From IMG/VR virus record IMGVR_UViG_3300032331_001341, positions 1 to 30,248 of that record: a DNA stretch of 30,248 nucleotides. The stretch is one strand, 5' to 3'. A model generated the notes under the pieces. It ran no database searches. It had not been told where the DNA came from and saw nothing but the letters and a program-made list of their open reading frames with translations. Made by a program: the position numbers and the translations under genes. The stretch is from a virus. This document shows, piece after piece, positions 15,102 to 22,291 of the stretch (positions within the stretch are counted from its first letter, which is position 1; every line of letters begins with the position of its first letter).

Positions 15102-16046
15102 ATGGCCTTTCCAATCGTCCCAAAATACAACGCAGTTGCAACATCGCAGGCCGCACCGCTCGCCGGTGACCTCCAGTTGGCAGAGTTGGCAGTAAACACG
15201 CAGACGAATAAAGCCTACCTCAAAGGCAATGGCGGCGTGTTCGAGCTCGGTTCTGACAAGGTGTCCACGTCGCAGCTCACGACGGCGGCAACCGCAAACG
15301 GCGTCCCTCAGCTCACTGGCGCAGGGTTGATTTCGACCTCACAGATTCAGGCTCTGACCACCTCGCAGATTGCTGACCTCACGCAGACTGCGGTGGCGTA
15401 TAAAATTCCGCAGCTTGGTTCTGACGGCAAGATTCCCGCCGCGCTGCTGCCTCCTGCATCCGTCGGCGCGCTGACCTACAAAGGCGCGTGGACCGTCAAT
15501 ACCTCGCCTGTCATCGCGAGTGGTGGCGTTGTGGGCGGTGGCACTGCTGACAAGGGCGACTATTACGTCGCTGCCAACACGGCAACCTTGGGCACTGCCA
15601 TCGACGGCAAGACACAGATTCTCGCCGGTGACCTAATCGCGTTTAACGGTTCGACTTGGGACTTGATTCACGGGGCAACCTCCGAGGTGATTTCGGTCAA
15701 CAGTCAGACTCCGGTAAATGGCAACGTGACGCTCACCGCCGCTAACGTGGGCGCAGTGTCCACCTCGCAGCTTACAACGTTGGCCGTGGCTAATGGGGTG
15801 CCGCAGCTCAACGGTGCTGGGCAGATCACGACCGCGCAGCTCCAGATCACCACGACCGCACAGCTCGGCGTCATGAAAGTCGGCGACAACCTCAGCGTAG
15901 ACGCCGCAGGCCGCGTCAGTGCGATTCAGGGCACCTACACGCTGCCAGTGGCCACGGATACCGTGTTGGGCGGGATCAAGTCCTCCGCGTCGATTAACAT
16001 CGCGACGACTGGCATCGCAACCGTGGCATCCGCTGGCACCTATTAG
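15102..16046 (+). CDS. tail fibre protein 1
   Basis: This 314-residue fibre has an N-terminal module MAFPIVPKYNAV then LQLAELAVNTQTNKAYLK, shared with the next gene and likely the attachment part. It contains an internal duplication: VSTSQLTT..ANGVPQL.GAG begins at residue 54 and again at 219. Between them is KIPQLGSDGKIPAALLPP and a compact domain (YKGAWTVNTSP, KGDYYVAAN, LAGDLIAFNGSTWDLI) common in phage fibres. It ends ASAGTY. It probably forms trimers at the tail tip. Confidence 0.82.
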   Translation: MAFPIVPKYNAVATSQAAPLAGDLQLAELAVNTQTNKAYLKGNGGVFELGSDKVSTSQLTTAATANGVPQLTGAGLISTSQIQALTTSQIADLTQTAVAYKIPQLGSDGKIPAALLPPASVGALTYKGAWTVNTSPVIASGGVVGGGTADKGDYYVAANTATLGTAIDGKTQILAGDLIAFNGSTWDLIHGATSEVISVNSQTPVNGNVTLTAANVGAVSTSQLTTLAVANGVPQLNGAGQITTAQLQITTTAQLGVMKVGDNLSVDAAGRVSAIQGTYTLPVATDTVLGGIKSSASINIATTGIATVASAGTY

Positions 16047-16048
16047 TT

Positions 16049-17095
16049 ATGGCATTCCCAATCATCCCCAAATACCGCACTGGATCGACTGGCTATCCGA
16101 CCTCGCTCAATTTGGGGGAGATTGCGGTCAATACCTTCGACGGCAAACTGTACCTTGGGGCTGATTCGGGCGTGGTGCAGTTAGCGGGCACGACGACCGC
16201 GGCGGGCGCTGACATCACCGAGTGGACTGCTAACGGCACTGCGACGGCCTTTGCACCCATCAATGGGTACAATGGCACTGATGCGAAGGGCTATCTCGCC
16301 ACCGTGCAGGGTATTGATCAGCCCTTCACCGTGACCGCTGACAATTCGGGGACAATCGTGTTTTCCTCCGCGCCTCCTGCGGGATCACTGGTGCGCGTGC
16401 GTGCCATCCAGTTGGCAAGCGGTGGAGGTGGAGGTGGTGGAACCACTGCCGATGTGCAGGTTTTTACCGCTGACGGCACGTGGACGAAACCAGCGGGTGC
16501 CAAATCCGTCAACGTCGTTTGCATCGGCGGCGGTCAAAGTGGACAAGCTGGACAAATTGGTGACAATGGTCTGGGGCCAAAATTAGGCGGCAATGGCGGT
16601 GTCGCTGGAGCATATTCAGAGAGGACAATTAACGCGGATGATATTGGGTCAACTGTTGCAGTGACCGTTGGTGCTGGTGGAGCACAGACAAATAATTGGC
16701 CGGATCAAAACAACGGCGGTGACTCAATTTTTGAAAACTTCCTTGTCTCGTCTGGTGGTGGGCAACCACAACGCGGACAATTCTTTTCCACTGCTGGAGT
16801 GGGTGGGAACAACTCAGACGGGGGAGCAGCAACATCAACATTTGCTCCTGGGAGTGGTGGCGGGGGTGGTGCATTTGATTACGATGCAGGGTTTGCGATG
16901 GCAGGTGGTGCAGGTGCATCGTCTGTTTTTGGAAATGGCGGCGCAGGGAGCGAAGGTTTTTTCTATACCGCACGGGGAAGTGATGCAACTGGCTATGGAG
17001 CAGGCGGTGGTGGAGGTGGTGCAACTGCACCAGGAGGAGGAGGAGGAGGCGGCGCAGGCGCGCCCGGCGTGGTGATCGTTACAACCTATTTTTAA
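16049..17095 (+). CDS. tail fibre 2 with glycine-rich adhesin domain
   Basis: This 348-residue protein has the N-terminal module MAFPIIPKYRTG and LNLGEIAVNTFDGKLYLG, as in fibre 1. The middle beta domain is typical of fibres (GYLATVQGIDQPFTVTADN). After a poly-Gly linker comes a C-terminal domain starting DVQVFTADGTWTKPAGAKSV, with many GGxGG runs, ending VVIVTTYF. Fibre 3 has the same C-terminal domain. Glycine-rich domains of this form are known in phage adhesins such as T-even/S16 gp38, where polyglycine helices hold receptor-binding loops. Confidence 0.82.
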   Translation: MAFPIIPKYRTGSTGYPTSLNLGEIAVNTFDGKLYLGADSGVVQLAGTTTAAGADITEWTANGTATAFAPINGYNGTDAKGYLATVQGIDQPFTVTADNSGTIVFSSAPPAGSLVRVRAIQLASGGGGGGGTTADVQVFTADGTWTKPAGAKSVNVVCIGGGQSGQAGQIGDNGLGPKLGGNGGVAGAYSERTINADDIGSTVAVTVGAGGAQTNNWPDQNNGGDSIFENFLVSSGGGQPQRGQFFSTAGVGGNNSDGGAATSTFAPGSGGGGGAFDYDAGFAMAGGAGASSVFGNGGAGSEGFFYTARGSDATGYGAGGGGGGATAPGGGGGGGAGAPGVVIVTTYF

Positions 17096-17100
17096 TTTTT

Positions 17101-19272
17101 ATGGCACTCATTAAACCGACTGGAGCGCACCTCAACGCAGGATCAGACAGCACGCCCGCCGCTCTCGGCACTGCTGCCGCTGGCACGTCCGTCAGCTATT
17201 CCCGCGCGGATCACGTCCACGCCATGCCATCAGCATCCGATGTGGGCGCACTCGGCGCGACAGCGTCCGCTGGCGGGGATCTCTCGGGGAGTTTTCCGAA
17301 TCCAACAGTAGCAAAAATCAACGGGGCTCCCGTGGCCGCTACCGCAGCAACTAATGGGCAGGTGCTGACGTGGTCGAGCACGGCCAACACGTGGCTTCCT
17401 GGCTCAGTGCCGACGGGCGGGTCAGGTGGCGGTGGCGTGACGTTTTTTCTCAACGCAGGGACAGCAGCGCAGAGCCCCACAACCAACCTTCCTGGCACGC
17501 CCAAGGAACTGGGCCGCGTGGCCGAGGTAGCGCAGACATCCATCACGAGCGCGACATTGTCGCAGTCTGGGTACGATTTGGTTTTCGGCGCGGTGAGTGA
17601 CGTGCTAGACCCAGATGTGACCCAGTGGCCTGCTGGATTATTTGATTTCAATCTGTGGGTGTCTTCAAACGCCAATAGCGCCAATCAGACGATTATTCAG
17701 CTCAAGATCTACAAGTATGATGGGGCCAACGCTCCGACGCTACTGGCAACATCGGACGATGTCAGCGTGTATGATCCGACAGTCACGGCGCAGTACATTT
17801 TGAGCGTGGTGATTCCGCAGACGACCGTGACCATCACGGATCGGATCTATATCCAGATATTAGCCAAGGCGACTGCCAACAATCGGACCGTCACGCTGAA
17901 ATTTGGGGACTCCACTCCATCTCACGTTCACACGACAATCCCTTCAGTGGGTGGCTCTGGACTGGTGAAGGTCATTAACGGCGTGATGCAGTCGCCCGCG
18001 TCTCTGCTGGTAAACGCCGACGTGGACGCAGCCGCAGCCATCGCGCAGGCCAAGATCAGCGGACTGACCGCCGCGCTGGCCTCCAAGCTCACGACCTCCG
18101 ACATTCAGGGACTCTCCACGACCGCAGCCGCCAATCTGGCGACCGTTGGCATCGCCGGTGTGAGCACCTACGCAGCGCGGGCAGATCACGCGCACCTGCT
18201 GCCAACACCCGCGCAGATCGGAGCACTGACGACCTCGTCTCTGATCTCGATCTCGCAAGGAGGCACAGGCGCAACCACGCAGATTGCCGCGCTGGCTTCT
18301 CTTGGGGCGCTGAGTTCGGCAGCGATCACGACCGCGCAATCTAACGTGGGCAGCTCGACGCAGATTCCCGTGCTAAGCATCGACGCCAACGGGCGAGTGA
18401 CTGCGCTGAGCAGTGTGACTGCATCAGGTGGTGGCGGTGGCACGCCTGCCGACGTGCAGATATTCACGTCTAGCGGCACTTGGACAAAACCGTCTGGCGC
18501 AAAATCTGTGCATGTCCAGCTCCTTGGAGGCGGGGGTGGCGGTGGCGGAGGCCGCAGAGATCCCTCAGGATCAGGATCAATCGCAAAAGTGGGAGGCGGA
18601 GGAGGAGGAGGCGGTGGTTTTCTGAATATTACGCTTCCAGCAGACGCATTGGCATCTACCGAATCCATTACAATTGGATCAGGTGGAACTGGTGGAACAG
18701 CAGTCTCAGGTGCTACTGGCAACGGTGGAATTGGTGGAGCAGGAGGCAACACGACATTTAATTCTTTGCTGTGCCCTGGTGGAACTGGAGGTGGCTCAGG
18801 TACATCCGTCGCAGCAAGTGGTGGGATTGGAATCTTAAATGCAAACACCGGAGGCAATTCCAGCCCTACTGTTGCAGGCTCTTTTGGCAGCCCCGCTGGG
18901 TCTACATCTACCTTCATGTTTGGAGGCGCAGGAGGAGGTGGGGGCGGTGGAGTTACCGCAGCGGCAGCGGCAACTCAAGGAGGGACGGGTGGACGATCAA
19001 GCGTACTCAATCAATCAGGTGGAGCTTTTGGGACAGTGGGTACAGCAGGCAGTGCCGGCTACACCAACACTGCCGCATCCACTGGGTTGTTTGCAGTGGG
19101 ATCAGGTGGTGGTGGCGGTGGTGGAGGACTAACTGTGTCAGGTGGCAATGGAGGCGCAGGAGGCTTCCCGGCAGGCGGCGGCGGTGGTGGGGGAGGTACT
19201 GAGACTGGCACAACGTCAGGCGCAGGTGGCGTCGGGGGAGCAGGGTTGGCAATTATCACGACCTATTTCTAG
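17101..19272 (+). CDS. large tail fibre 3 with glycine-rich adhesin domain
   Basis: This 723-residue protein is the largest fibre. It carries two similar segments, YSRADHVHAMP..DVGALG (about residue 40) and YAARADHAHLLP..QIGALT (about residue 358), a motif frequent in fibre shafts. A middle beta domain includes DLVFGAVSDVLDPDVTQWP. The glycine-rich C-terminal domain starts with DVQIFTSSGTWTKPSGAKSV (closely matching fibre 2) and ends LAIITTYF. It is probably the main receptor-binding protein. The antisense strand of the Gly-rich part is open but shows only poly-Pro. Confidence 0.85.
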   Translation: MALIKPTGAHLNAGSDSTPAALGTAAAGTSVSYSRADHVHAMPSASDVGALGATASAGGDLSGSFPNPTVAKINGAPVAATAATNGQVLTWSSTANTWLPGSVPTGGSGGGGVTFFLNAGTAAQSPTTNLPGTPKELGRVAEVAQTSITSATLSQSGYDLVFGAVSDVLDPDVTQWPAGLFDFNLWVSSNANSANQTIIQLKIYKYDGANAPTLLATSDDVSVYDPTVTAQYILSVVIPQTTVTITDRIYIQILAKATANNRTVTLKFGDSTPSHVHTTIPSVGGSGLVKVINGVMQSPASLLVNADVDAAAAIAQAKISGLTAALASKLTTSDIQGLSTTAAANLATVGIAGVSTYAARADHAHLLPTPAQIGALTTSSLISISQGGTGATTQIAALASLGALSSAAITTAQSNVGSSTQIPVLSIDANGRVTALSSVTASGGGGGTPADVQIFTSSGTWTKPSGAKSVHVQLLGGGGGGGGGRRDPSGSGSIAKVGGGGGGGGGFLNITLPADALASTESITIGSGGTGGTAVSGATGNGGIGGAGGNTTFNSLLCPGGTGGGSGTSVAASGGIGILNANTGGNSSPTVAGSFGSPAGSTSTFMFGGAGGGGGGGVTAAAAATQGGTGGRSSVLNQSGGAFGTVGTAGSAGYTNTAASTGLFAVGSGGGGGGGGLTVSGGNGGAGGFPAGGGGGGGGTETGTTSGAGGVGGAGLAIITTYF

Positions 19273-19273
19273 C

Positions 19274-19756
19274 ATGTCCTTTCTCTCCACACTCTTACCT
19301 ACCATCGGCAACCTCCTCGGAGGCCCGCTGGGCGGTGCGGCAGTCGAGGCCGTCGGCAAGGCGCTCGGGATGTCCGACGCGACCGCTGACAAGGTGCAGC
19401 GTGCGCTCACCTCTGGCAACCTCAGTGCGGATCAAATCGCCGCACTCCAAGCCGCCGACATGCAGCTCAAGACCCGCATGGCCGAGCTTGGAATCGACGC
19501 TGAGAAGATCGCCGCAGCGGATCGAGACTCGGCGCGGACGATGCAAGCCGCTACCGGTTCATGGGTGCCGCCTGCGTTGGCTCTCACGCTCACCGTCTGT
19601 TATCTGACAATCATTTGCCTGCTGCTCACGGGCGACATGAAACTCTGGAGTGATCCGACGCTGACGCTTCTCCTCGGGGGGCTCACTTCAGGTTTCACCG
19701 CTGTCCTTGGGTTCTATTTTGGGGCCGCTCACATTCAACCGACGGAGAAAAAATGA
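19274..19756 (+). CDS. holin of the GTA 3TM type (probable)
   Basis: This 160-residue protein has a hydrophobic N-terminus (LSTLLPTIGNLLGGPLGG), a helical DATADKVQRAL region, the segment AAADRDSARTMQAATGSWVP, and two clear membrane spans: PALALTLTVCYLTIICLLL and LLLGGLTSGFTAVLGFYFG. This order matches the GTA_holin_3TM family, which releases gene-transfer agents and phages. The frame opens upstream inside fibre 3, but ATG 19274 follows the fibre stop by one base. It is first in a lysis cassette that ends with the endolysin. Confidence 0.78.
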   Translation: MSFLSTLLPTIGNLLGGPLGGAAVEAVGKALGMSDATADKVQRALTSGNLSADQIAALQAADMQLKTRMAELGIDAEKIAAADRDSARTMQAATGSWVPPALALTLTVCYLTIICLLLTGDMKLWSDPTLTLLLGGLTSGFTAVLGFYFGAAHIQPTEKK

Positions 19757-20058
19757 GTCTCAAGGATGAAGGCATCAACCTAGGGCTCGCCATTGCAGGG
19801 CTCTTTGGGGCTCTCATGATGATGAGCAAAACCGCCGGAATAAATCCTGCCCGTACGATCCTAAGCACGATTGGAGGCGCTGCGTCAGCCAATTACGTGA
19901 CCCCGCTCATTCTCCACGTGACCAAGCTAGGCGACGACCCCACATATTCCTACGCCATCGCATTTTTGCTCGGATTCACGGGCCTTCGCGCGATTGAACT
20001 GCTGACCTCCAAGATACTTACCGATGAACCCGCTCACAGTCGCAAACGCAGCCGCTAA
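19753..20058 (+). CDS. second small membrane protein, holin-like
   Basis: This 101-residue protein has three likely spans: LGLAIAGLFGALMMMS, TIGGAASANYVTPLIL and YAIAFLLGFTGLRAIELL, followed by a basic tail (HSRKRSR). Topology and length fit a holin or antiholin. The start overlaps the previous stop as ATGA. Its last 35 bases are also coding for the next gene in another frame. Confidence 0.7.
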   Translation: MSLKDEGINLGLAIAGLFGALMMMSKTAGINPARTILSTIGGAASANYVTPLILHVTKLGDDPTYSYAIAFLLGFTGLRAIELLTSKILTDEPAHSRKRSR

Positions 20059-20422
20059 CGTCGTCGTGGTGGTCGCAGTGACCGACATGGCCATCAGGGT
20101 ATTCGGGAACAAGGAGCACCGAATTCACTCGCATCCTGGGATGCTTTGGACTCGCAAATTGGTGTCGTCCATCGTAATTTGTGGCGCGGTTTTAAACATC
20201 GCAACGCTCTCCACGCCAGCGCCTACGGAGGTGCTTCTGAATTACGGATTTGCTCTAAACTATTTATTTTCTAGCTTTTATGACCGTTTTACCAGTGCCC
20301 AGCATTCCTCCGTATCAAAAGCAGTACCTCGGAAGCAATCCGCCCGCGGGGCTGGTGGTACTCGAAAAACCAAACCGAATTCTCCCCCCAGCAGGTCAGG
20401 ACGGAAGCGGGATGCCGCCTAG
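20024..20422 (+). CDS. third membrane protein of the lysis cassette
   Basis: This 132-residue frame has three hydrophobic segments in its first 85 residues (AANVVVVVAVTDMAI, LVSSIVICGAVLNIATLS, VLLNYGFALNYLFSSF) and then a basic, low-complexity tail (KQSARGAGGTRKTK, RSGRKRDAA). The tail coincides with the overlapping gene at 20280 and may simply be read-on of an overlap. The N-terminal part looks genuine. Role probably in lysis; it could also be a membrane accessory protein. Confidence 0.58.
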   Translation: MNPLTVANAAANVVVVVAVTDMAIRVFGNKEHRIHSHPGMLWTRKLVSSIVICGAVLNIATLSTPAPTEVLLNYGFALNYLFSSFYDRFTSAQHSSVSKAVPRKQSARGAGGTRKTKPNSPPSRSGRKRDAA

Positions 20423-20510
20423 CACAATCACTCCTTACAGTGGGATTTACGACGAGCACGGCAGGCTTCCGGTGCCTGCATCAAATCTGACCTTCCTCGT
20501 CCATGCTTGA
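20280..20510 (+). CDS. small proline-rich protein overlapping in +1 frame
   Basis: This 76-residue protein is rich in proline (LPVPSIPPYQKQ, NRILPPAGQDG, GMPPSTITPYSG) and ends LTFLVHA. Its first 143 bases lie inside the preceding gene in the +1 frame. Its stop overlaps the ATG of the next gene by 8 bases (ATGCTTGA), which supports translation. Placement recalls Rz1 nested in Rz, but no lipobox cysteine is present, so it is not an ordinary outer spanin. Confidence 0.55.
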   Translation: MTVLPVPSIPPYQKQYLGSNPPAGLVVLEKPNRILPPAGQDGSGMPPSTITPYSGIYDEHGRLPVPASNLTFLVHA

Positions 20511-20676
20511 CGACCGCCATATCTCAGACATCGCGGAGGTGAATTTCGTAAACCTCGCTGCCATCGCAGTTTCCTTCGCCGACTTCGAGCAGTGGATTCG
20601 CATTCTGCTGCTGCTGGCGTCGCTGGTGTACACCGTGATGAAAATTATCGACTGGGTTAAAAATCGCGCGAAATGA
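20503..20676 (+). CDS. 57-residue single-span membrane protein
   Basis: The product begins MLDDRHISDIAEVNF, has one span (IRILLLLASLVYTVMKI) and a short basic end (DWVKNRAK). The ATG overlaps the preceding stop and its TGA overlaps the endolysin start as ATGA, so it is locked into the cassette. A small accessory holin or an endolysin-linked membrane protein is likely. Confidence 0.7.
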   Translation: MLDDRHISDIAEVNFVNLAAIAVSFADFEQWIRILLLLASLVYTVMKIIDWVKNRAK

Positions 20677-21215
20677 ACGACTGGGAACGCTCGCTGAAAT
20701 TTGTGTTGGGGCATGAGACGGTCTATGCCAAAGGCCATTACGGCCAGCTAGAATGGGCAGTGTCAGAGAACGAGGATTCTGATCCCGGTGGGCTCACGAA
20801 ATACGGAATCGACCAACGCTCTCATCCCGAGGTCGATATCAACGCTCTGACCCTCGAAGAGGCGGCACTAATCTACAAGCGCGAGTACTGGGAAAAGGCA
20901 CACTGCTATGAGCTCGCATGGCCGCTCAGTCAGGTGCAATTCGATGGGTCCGTTAATGTTGGCGTGGGCCAGCAAACAAAATTTCTTCAGCGGGCCGCTG
21001 GAGTGAATGCTGACGGAGCGTGGGGACCAAACACGAAACGTGCCACGATGGAGGCAGTTAACGATTTGGGTGTAAAGGCCATCGCAAAGCACGTGTGCGA
21101 CCAGAAGGAGGCTTTTTATCGCAACCTTGCCGAGTCCAAACCTAAGATGGCGCGATTCCTCCAAGGCTGGCTCAACCGTCTCAACGACCTCCGAGCAGAC
21201 TGCGGACTCGTATGA
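20673..21215 (+). CDS. endolysin, GH108-type muramidase
   Basis: This 180-residue protein degrades peptidoglycan at the end of infection. The N-terminal glycosidase part has VLGHE with Glu15 as candidate catalytic acid, and ENEDSDPGGLTKYGID, the signature region of GH108 N-acetylmuramidases, followed by LTLEEAALIYKREYWEKA. The C-terminal part (DGSVNVGVGQQTKFLQRAAG, NADGAWGPNT) is the peptidoglycan-binding half normally found with GH108. No signal peptide is seen, consistent with holin-dependent release. It is slightly diverged: the family EGG is HET here. Confidence 0.85.
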   Translation: MNDWERSLKFVLGHETVYAKGHYGQLEWAVSENEDSDPGGLTKYGIDQRSHPEVDINALTLEEAALIYKREYWEKAHCYELAWPLSQVQFDGSVNVGVGQQTKFLQRAAGVNADGAWGPNTKRATMEAVNDLGVKAIAKHVCDQKEAFYRNLAESKPKMARFLQGWLNRLNDLRADCGLV

Positions 21216-21415
21216 CCCACGAAGATATTCTGGCTAAGGTTCTTGCAGACCTCGGAGAGCATTTCGAGGTGATACAGTTATTCTGTCAGGTGCATGACTC
21301 GGAAACTGACCAGACCGAAACCTGGAGCCTAGGCAGTGGCAATCATCTTGCTCGAATCCAACAGGTTGAGCAGTGGATCGAGAGGCAGGGGGACTCGTCA
21401 GAGTTGACGGAGTGA
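21212..21415 (+). CDS. small hypothetical protein after endolysin
   Basis: This 67-residue acidic protein starts MTHEDILAKVLADLGEHF and has a beta hairpin part (VIQLFCQVHDSETDQ, TETWSLGSGN) and helix ARIQQVEQWIERQ. The start overlaps the endolysin stop as ATGA. No family recognised. A possible promoter lies across its stop codon. Confidence 0.65.
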   Translation: MTHEDILAKVLADLGEHFEVIQLFCQVHDSETDQTETWSLGSGNHLARIQQVEQWIERQGDSSELTE

Positions 21416-21431
21416 GTGGTTGGGTTAGTTT
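21404..21431 (+). promoter_or_regulatory. candidate promoter for a leaderless transcript
   Basis: TTGACG (21404-21409), 16-base spacer and TAGTTT (21426-21431). The spacer resembles that at 3046-3073 (GAGTG then GTGG/GTGGT). Transcription starting 7 bases after the -10 would begin at the ATG 21438. Confidence 0.4.
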
Positions 21432-21452
21432 GGCGAGATGCCGAAACTAACC
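21423..21452 (+). promoter_or_regulatory. hairpin over the start codon of the small basic gene
   Basis: GGTTAGTTT (21423-21431) pairs with AAACTAACC (21444-21452), extended by GGC/GCC with one bulged base, loop GAGAT. The ATG at 21438 starts in the loop. It may instead be an operator overlapping the -10 region. There is no T-tract, so it is not a terminator. Confidence 0.5.
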
Positions 21453-21587
21453 AAATCTCAGGCCGGAACCCTTGGGGGCAGGGTAAAATCAGACCGAAAA
21501 ATCGCCGCATCCCGGCACAACGGGCTTAAGGGTGGACGCCCAAAGCGCACAAAATCAACGGGTTATGTGCAGGATAAAAAAAGTTGA
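21438..21587 (+). CDS. 49-residue basic protein with AT-hook-like motif
   Basis: The product starts MPKLTKSQAGTLGGRVKSDR, continues KIAASRHNGLKGGRPKRTKS and ends at TGA 21585. The pattern 'AS R.NG.KGGRPK' is common in small phage and bacterial proteins and contains the GRP core of an AT-hook, flanked by basic residues. Probably a DNA-binding regulator. It has no Shine-Dalgarno and may be translated from a leaderless mRNA. Confidence 0.68.
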   Translation: MPKLTKSQAGTLGGRVKSDRKIAASRHNGLKGGRPKRTKSTGYVQDKKS

Positions 21588-21676
21588 AGATTTTGCTTGG
21601 GTTTCGTGGATGCTTGGGTTTTAGTGATCCCAAGCAAGGGATAACCCCGAGCAAGACACAACAACACAACACGACA
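21588..21676 (+). promoter_or_regulatory. leader with alternative hairpins
   Basis: GCTTGGG occurs twice (21595-21601 and 21612-21618) and its complement CCCAAGC once (21629-21635), so either copy can pair with it. ATCCC (21627-21631) can instead pair with GGGAT (21638-21642). These pairings exclude each other, as in attenuators. The end of the leader is A/C-only (CACAACAACACAACACGACA region) up to the ATG at 21677. Confidence 0.4.
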
Positions 21677-21859
21677 ATGACCGCACTTATCAACTCCACG
21701 TTTAGCGCCACCGGACTCACATTTCACTCCGCCACCAACACAGTCTGGCGAGCAGTCAGCCACAGTGTCACTGGCACCTCGCAAGTCGAGCTCGTGGGTG
21801 AGCCTGACGACATTACTGATGAAGAATGGGCAGAAATTGGCCTGTTGGAATTGGCTTAA
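21677..21859 (+). CDS. 60-residue hypothetical protein
   Basis: The start is set at ATG 21677 after an A/C-rich leader; the frame is open from 21584 via TTG, but that part is structured leader. The product has a Ser/Thr-rich N-terminus (INSTFSATGLTFHSATNTVW) and an acidic C-terminus (EPDDITDEEWAEIGLLELA). Short acidic proteins of this kind occur among host-takeover genes, but I assign no function. Confidence 0.62.
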   Translation: MTALINSTFSATGLTFHSATNTVWRAVSHSVTGTSQVELVGEPDDITDEEWAEIGLLELA

Positions 21860-21878
21860 TTCCTGACACGACGCGACA

Positions 21879-22142
21879 ATGAGCACCTCACACTACTCCC
21901 GCCCACCGCAATTCGACGTGGGCGCTGATACGGTCCGCATCACGACCGCACCACCAAACACCCGCCGACGATCCAGCACCACCGCCGCACTCTGGATGCT
22001 GGTCGGCGTCCTGCTCCTAATGGCCGATGGCCTAGCACTGGCGCACTACGCTGACGATGTTGTCGAGGCGTGCATTCTGGCAGTCCTGTGCATGCCGACG
22101 GGACTGTTCGTGATGGCCGCAGCATGGGAGGCTAGGCGATGA
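21879..22142 (+). CDS. small two-span membrane protein
   Basis: This 87-residue protein has a soluble N-terminus with PPNTRRRSS, then two spans: LWMLVGVLLLMADGLAL (about residues 39-55) and ACILAVLCMPTGLFVMAAAW (about 65-84). The ACACGACGCGACA sequence directly before ATG resembles the leader of the previous gene. ATGA overlap with the next gene. Outside the lysis cassette, so possibly an exclusion or host-envelope protein. Confidence 0.65.
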   Translation: MSTSHYSRPPQFDVGADTVRITTAPPNTRRRSSTTAALWMLVGVLLLMADGLALAHYADDVVEACILAVLCMPTGLFVMAAAWEARR

Positions 22143-22291
22143 ATAGGTGGATGATGACCTATCGGGTTGAGCACGATTTCAGGCCGTATTTGTCCTGGTT
22201 GATTGAGGCCGAGTCAGAGTCAGAGGCTCGTCTCATTTTATGCGCTCAGATGGGATTCCAATACGAGCACACGGAGGCACGACTCGCATGA
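22139..22291 (+). CDS. 50-residue hypothetical protein
   Basis: The product starts MNRWMMTYRVEHDFRPYLSW and continues LIEAESESEARLILCAQMGF. It is locked between neighbours by ATGA overlaps at both ends, which supports translation. Alternating beta/helix pattern suggests a small globular protein. No family recognised. Confidence 0.65.
   Translation: MNRWMMTYRVEHDFRPYLSWLIEAESESEARLILCAQMGFQYEHTEARLA

Noticed and set aside
18186-18917. Proline-rich minus-strand frame opposite fibre 3
   Set aside because: It is only the complement of the poly-glycine codons (GGN read as NCC) and is not a gene.
16400-19270. Dense GGTGG repeats as DNA-level repeats or a recombination hotspot
   Set aside because: They are explained by glycine-rich adhesin domains; no independent DNA signal seen.
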